36,240 bases of DNA. Source: Clostridiales bacterium (lineage in GTDB: Bacteria > Bacillota > Clostridia > Christensenellales > Aristaeellaceae). This document shows, piece by piece, positions 33,604 to 36,240 of this stretch. The stretch lies in NCBI GenBank assembly GCA_015056415.1, contig SVGJ01000023.1, positions 1 through 36,240 of the forward strand, given 5' to 3'. The notes under the pieces are model-generated. The model ran no database searches, had not been told where the DNA came from, and saw only the letters and a program-made list of their open reading frames with translations. The position numbers were made by a program, and so were the translations under genes. Position 1 is the stretch's first letter. Each line of letters opens with the position of its first letter.

Positions 33604-34422
33604 TCAGTTGCTCAGCGTTACGCGGAAAAGATACAGCCAAAGCGTGCCGCGGTATTGATCATATACACCCCGGCGGACGAAAAGCGCCTTCAGCTCCTGG
33701 AACAGCTGCCACTTCATGCGGCAGTTGGCCAGGGGATGACTGATGCAGCTCAGGAACTGCTTCACCGTCATACCGCCGGTGTTGCGCTGATATTCATACA
33801 CCAGCGTCTGGGTGTAGCTCACCTTCTCCACGCCGGCCATATAGCGGCACACAAAGGCGAAATCCTCGCCCCAGTTGAGCCCGGAGATGAACCGCACCTG
33901 ATTTTTTTCGATCAGATCACGGCGGAAGAGCTTATTCCACAAAACGCCGTAAAAGAAGCTGTTGGCCCACTTGTTCAGATGGGGCAGGATGTCATCGCAG
34001 GGCAGGGTATCCTCGCACCTGCGCAGGCAGCGGGCATTGCGCACCGGGCCCACCACCTCAGTATACCCGGCGATGACCAGGTCGCTCTCATTTTCCCGGA
34101 TCTTCTCCAGCAGCGCCCGCATGGAGCCCTCCGGCAGCACGTCGTCCGCGTCAACAAAGCGGATGAACTCGCCCCGGCACTCCTGCAGCGCCCTGTTCCG
34201 GGCGGCGGAAACGCCGGCGTTGGCCTGATGCACCGGATGGACGCGGTCGTCCGTCCCGGCCAGCCTTTCCAGCAGGGGCCAGGTGCCGTCGGTGCTGCCA
34301 TCGTCCACCACGATGAGCTCCATCTCGCGCAGATCCTGCGCCAGGACAGACCGGATGCACGCCTCAATAAAGCGCTCGCCATTATAGACCGGGATCACCA
34401 CGCTCACCACCGGCTGAACCAC
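33604..34422 (-). CDS. Family 2 glycosyltransferase
   Basis: 272 residues. The GT-A fold of family GT2 is clear: 'VSVVIPVYNGERFIEACIRSVLAQ', nucleotide-binding DDGSTDG (Asp40, Asp41), 'NAGVSAARNRAL' and the metal-binding DAD (91-93) in 'FIRFVDADDVLPEGS'. A later 'WGEDFAFVCRYM' carries the likely acceptor-site ED. There is no membrane segment, so it acts at the inner face of the membrane. It uses a nucleotide sugar; the acceptor is unknown. The start is GTG at 34422, seven bases after GAGGG. It is the first gene of the ThrE-MarR-GNAT operon, an unexpected partner for exporter genes. Confidence 0.92.
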   Translation of the reverse strand: MVQPVVSVVIPVYNGERFIEACIRSVLAQDLREMELIVVDDGSTDGTWPLLERLAGTDDRVHPVHQANAGVSAARNRALQECRGEFIRFVDADDVLPEGSMRALLEKIRENESDLVIAGYTEVVGPVRNARCLRRCEDTLPCDDILPHLNKWANSFFYGVLWNKLFRRDLIEKNQVRFISGLNWGEDFAFVCRYMAGVEKVSYTQTLVYEYQRNTGGMTVKQFLSCISHPLANCRMKWQLFQELKALFVRRGVYDQYRGTLWLYLFRVTLSN

Positions 34423-34461
34423 ATCCGCACCCTCTTTCCGGATCCTTACATAAGTATATAA

Positions 34462-34490
34462 ATTGTACTGTTTTCATCTACTGTTGTCAA
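34462..34490 (-). promoter_or_regulatory. Sigma-A promoter of the glycosyltransferase-ThrE-MarR-GNAT operon
   Basis: Minus strand: TTGACA (34485-34490), 17-bp spacer, TACAAT (34462-34467), in an AT-rich gap about 40 bases before the GTG start. Its -35 overlaps that of the divergent promoter. Confidence 0.83.
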
Positions 34491-34513
34491 GTTTCGCCTT
34501 TTGGTGGTATACT
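34484..34513 (+). promoter_or_regulatory. Divergent promoter of the DUF3592-like-rlmH-ribonuclease operon
   Basis: TTGTCA (34484-34489), 18-bp spacer, TATACT (34508-34513) with TGG just upstream (extended -10). Its -35 is the reverse face of the minus-strand -35, so polymerase should not occupy both at once. Confidence 0.65.
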
Positions 34514-34542
34514 GTATAGCGACTTGTGAAAGGAGTTTGCCC

Positions 34543-35013
34543 ATGAAGACAGTCAGATTCATCCTGACGCTGGTATTCGGCATTCTTGGCCTGGTCTACA
34601 CGCTGCTGGGCGGCGCTATGCTGTATTTCAGCCAGTACAACGCCGACCCGGACCTGTTCATCCTGGGTCATGTTTTCTTCTGGCTGGGTCTGGCGTTCCT
34701 CATCGCCATGCTGGCTGTGCGGTACTTCCTGGGCCGCAGTCTGCGCCGCCGTGAGGAGCTGCTGACCTATGGCCTGCGTGTGCCCGCCACGGTGACGGAC
34801 ATCCGCGTCAACTACAACGTCAGGGTCAACCACCGCAGCCCCGTGGTGATCTACGCGGAATGCATCCATCCCGTCAGCCGGGAAAAGGTCACCCTGCGCA
34901 GCCACAACCTGTGGAACTGCACCATGGAAACCGGCCGGCGCGTGGATATCCTCTTCGACCAGATGAATGAGAAGCTCTACGTCTTCGACATCCGCGAGGA
35001 GGCCGACGCATGA
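34543..35013 (+). CDS. Small membrane protein with DUF3592-like domain
   Basis: 156 residues. Two membrane helices (about 4-28 and 39-63) are separated by a short external loop, followed by a cytoplasmic basic stretch (GRSLRRREELL) and a beta-rich domain 'YGLRVPATVTDIRVNYNVRVNHRSPVVIYAEC...DILFDQMNEKLYVFDI' like DUF3592. Function unknown. The ATG at 34543 follows AAAGGAG; the start further upstream lacks a ribosome binding site and would remove the clean membrane start. Its stop overlaps the rlmH start by four bases. Confidence 0.82.
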   Translation: MKTVRFILTLVFGILGLVYTLLGGAMLYFSQYNADPDLFILGHVFFWLGLAFLIAMLAVRYFLGRSLRRREELLTYGLRVPATVTDIRVNYNVRVNHRSPVVIYAECIHPVSREKVTLRSHNLWNCTMETGRRVDILFDQMNEKLYVFDIREEADA

Positions 35014-35489
35014 GCATGAGCATCATCGCCGTGGGGCGCATGAAGGAAAAGCCCTACCGCGCCATGGCGGACGAATATCTGAAGCGGCTTTCCCGCTACG
35101 GCAGATTCGAAGAGATCGAGCTGCCCGACCTGCCCGAGCCGCAGAACTCCTCCCCGGCCATCGAGGAGCAGATCAGGCAGCGGGAAGGGGAGAGCATCCT
35201 GGCAAGGATCAAGCCCGGGGATCACGTCATCGCGCTGACCATCCCCGGCAAGCGGTGGGATTCCCCCGGCCTCTCCCGTCACCTGGATGAAATGATGACC
35301 CGCGGCGCCTCGAACATCGTGTTCGTGATCGGAGGCTCGCTGGGCCTGAGCGACAAGGTCATCGCCCGGGCAGACGAGGAGCTTTCCATGAGTCCCATGA
35401 CCTTCCCCCATCAGCTGGCAAGGGTGATGCTGCTGGAGCAGCTCTACCGCGCCATGAAGATACGCTCCGGCGAACGCTACCATAAATAA
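35010..35489 (+). CDS. rlmH: 23S rRNA pseudouridine-1915 N3-methyltransferase
   Basis: 159 residues, exactly the family length. RlmH methylates pseudouridine 1915 in helix 69 of 23S rRNA using S-adenosylmethionine. The SPOUT knot region is visible: 'VFVIGGSLGLSDKV' and the C-terminal 'MTFPHQLARVMLLEQLYRAMKIRSGERYHK', which contains the catalytic and substrate-binding residues. The N-terminal 'IIAVGRMKEKPYRAMADEYLKRL' is also typical. GAGGAGG lies seven bases before the ATG inside the preceding gene; the ATGA overlap couples translation. An ATG six bases later is possible. Confidence 0.97.
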   Translation: MSMSIIAVGRMKEKPYRAMADEYLKRLSRYGRFEEIELPDLPEPQNSSPAIEEQIRQREGESILARIKPGDHVIALTIPGKRWDSPGLSRHLDEMMTRGASNIVFVIGGSLGLSDKVIARADEELSMSPMTFPHQLARVMLLEQLYRAMKIRSGERYHK

Positions 35490-35504
35490 AAAGGAGAGAG
35501 AAGC

Positions 35505-36113
35505 ATGAAGAACATGAAGAAGGGCCTTGCAGGTATTGTAGTAGTAGTCCTGCTGGCGATCGGCTACTTCACCGGCATCCTGCCCACGGGCAACGAAGCC
35601 GCCGATGTAAACGCCACCGTGACCGCCGCCATCACCGAGACCGCCACCGAGGCGCCCACCGAAGCACCCACCGAGGTCCCCACTGAGGCGCCTACCGAGG
35701 CGCCCACCGAAGCGCCCACCGAGGTCCCCACTGAGGCGCCTACCGAAGCGCCCACCGAGGCGCCCAAACAGTCCGGTCCCATCACCGAGCCCCAGGCCAT
35801 CGCCGATTACCTCTTCGAGCACGGCGAGCTGCCGGATAACTTCATCACCAAGAAGGAAGCCGAAGCCCTGGGCTGGGACAGCAGCAAAAACTACGTGGGC
35901 GATGTGGCGCCGGGCAAGTCCATCGGCGGCGACCGCTTCGGCAACTACGAGGGTCTGCTGCCCAAGGCCAGCGGCCGCCAGTATTACGAGGCGGACTGCT
36001 ACTACGAGGGCAAGAAGCGCAATGCCCACCGTATCGTGTATTCCAATGACGGACTGGTTTTCTACACCAGCGACCATTACGAGACCTTTGTCGAAATGAA
36101 GCCCAGCAAATAA
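35505..36113 (+). CDS. Barnase-type guanyl-specific ribonuclease on a repeat stalk
   Basis: 202 residues. An N-terminal hydrophobic segment (about 8-26) acts as signal peptide or membrane anchor. It is followed by a stalk of about ten TE(A/V)P repeats (48-87) and a C-terminal domain (about 92-199) very like barnase: 'IADYLFEHGELPDNFITKKEAEALGW', 'VAPGKSIGGD', 'ASGRQYYEADCYYEG', 'RIVYSNDGL' and 'FYTSDHYETF'. The catalytic set is complete: Glu162, Arg172, Arg176 and His191 (barnase Glu73, Arg83, Arg87, His102), and Lys116 (Lys27). Arg59 of barnase is replaced by Tyr148. AAGGAGAGAG precedes the ATG. No barstar-like inhibitor gene follows within the window. It is last in the operon with rlmH. Confidence 0.93.
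   Translation: MKNMKKGLAGIVVVVLLAIGYFTGILPTGNEAADVNATVTAAITETATEAPTEAPTEVPTEAPTEAPTEAPTEVPTEAPTEAPTEAPKQSGPITEPQAIADYLFEHGELPDNFITKKEAEALGWDSSKNYVGDVAPGKSIGGDRFGNYEGLLPKASGRQYYEADCYYEGKKRNAHRIVYSNDGLVFYTSDHYETFVEMKPSK
35646..35765 (+). repeat. 12-bp tandem repeat coding the TE(A/V)P stalk
   Basis: Ten units of four codons (Thr-Glu-Ala/Val-Pro) with a higher-order period of 48 bp, seen from the two copies of the Val-containing unit (GGT of GAGGTC at 35675 and 35723). The repeats suit length change by slippage. The negatively charged, Pro-rich stalk probably spans the cell wall. Confidence 0.9.
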
Positions 36114-36125
36114 TCCAACATACAA

Positions 36126-36162
36126 CAAAAGCGGAGCAGCCACACAGGCTGCTCCGCTTTTG
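36126..36162 (+). terminator. Terminator of the ribonuclease operon
   Basis: Perfect 16-bp stem (36126-36141 with 36147-36162), five-base loop, and a T-run within the right arm. It lies 12 bases after the ribonuclease stop codon. Confidence 0.85.
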
Positions 36163-36167
36163 ATTGT

Positions 36168-36226
36168 TAAGCGCTTTAGCAAGAAAATAACCACCAGCAG
36201 AGCTGGTGGGATAGGAAAGCTTTAGC
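36168..36226. repeat. Hairpin and direct repeats, possibly the edge of a mobile element
   Basis: CCACCAGC (36191-36198) pairs with GCTGGTGG (36202-36209), an 8-bp stem with a three-base loop. It is flanked by two copies of GCTTTAGC (36173-36180 and 36219-36226), the first within the palindrome AAGCGCTT. No gene is seen here. Such subterminal hairpins are typical of IS200/IS605 and TnpB elements, but the rest of any element would lie outside the window. Confidence 0.35.
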
Positions 36227-36240
36227 GGAAAAGAAACCTC

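Noticed and set aside
35564-35800. Minus-strand ORF coding for a Gly-Ala-Ser-Val repeat
   Set aside because: Antisense image of the TE(A/V)P stalk repeat.

Overview
The window looks like a chromosomal segment of an anaerobic, moderately GC-rich Clostridia-type Firmicute, possibly a gut or rumen lineage; that placement is inference. It rests on pyruvate:ferredoxin oxidoreductase, a Re-citrate-synthase-type enzyme, strong AGGAGG ribosome binding sites, many near-consensus sigma-A promoters standing in AT-rich gaps, and families typical of that group (DUF975, split ThrE exporter, peptidoglycan-binding lipoprotein). I saw no rRNA, tRNA, phage genes or CRISPR array.

Layout. 1-2483: the 5' two thirds of nifJ (minus strand) under a perfect TTGACA/17/TATAAT promoter. 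2726-6191: a secreted phosphodiester-glycosidase-like protein (minus), then divergently a membrane-anchored metallophosphoesterase and a MATE exporter. 6259-8896: a two-gene minus-strand operon of aminotransferase then Re-citrate synthase, a plausible route from pyruvate and oxaloacetate to glutamate and aspartate. 9115-11512: O-antigen-ligase-like polymerase/ligase and a DUF975 membrane protein. 11632-21430: one long minus-strand unit, oppA-oppB-oppC-oppD-oppF, a membrane-anchored protein of unknown function and ridA, ending in a transcribed array of five 34-bp hairpin repeats and an intrinsic terminator. 21506-24047: a secreted transglutaminase-like protein (minus) and a second MATE exporter (plus). 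24139-25796: VOC protein plus Gfo/Idh/MocA oxidoreductase. 25850-30299 (minus): a protein of unknown function, a secreted SH3-like protein and a lipoprotein with six peptidoglycan-binding domains. 30552-31391: Mrp/NBP35 ATPase behind a possibly folded leader. 31428-34422 (minus): glycosyltransferase, two-part ThrE exporter, MarR regulator and GNAT acetyltransferase in a tight operon. 34543-36113 (plus): a small DUF3592-like membrane protein, rlmH and a barnase-type ribonuclease on a Thr-Glu-Ala-Pro stalk. The last 80 bases carry a hairpin and short direct repeats that may be the edge of a mobile element.

The most unusual part is the oligopeptide transporter. Several subunits depart from the textbook form: OppA appears to have its usual C-terminal segment at the N-terminus (a possible circular permutation) and has no lipobox; OppB carries about 200 extra extracellular residues; OppD has about 230 residues inserted between Walker A and the Q-loop; OppF ends in two predicted membrane segments. 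Together these suggest a variant in which the ATPases and binding protein contact the membrane or each other differently. That reading is inference; the lengths and motif positions are seen directly.
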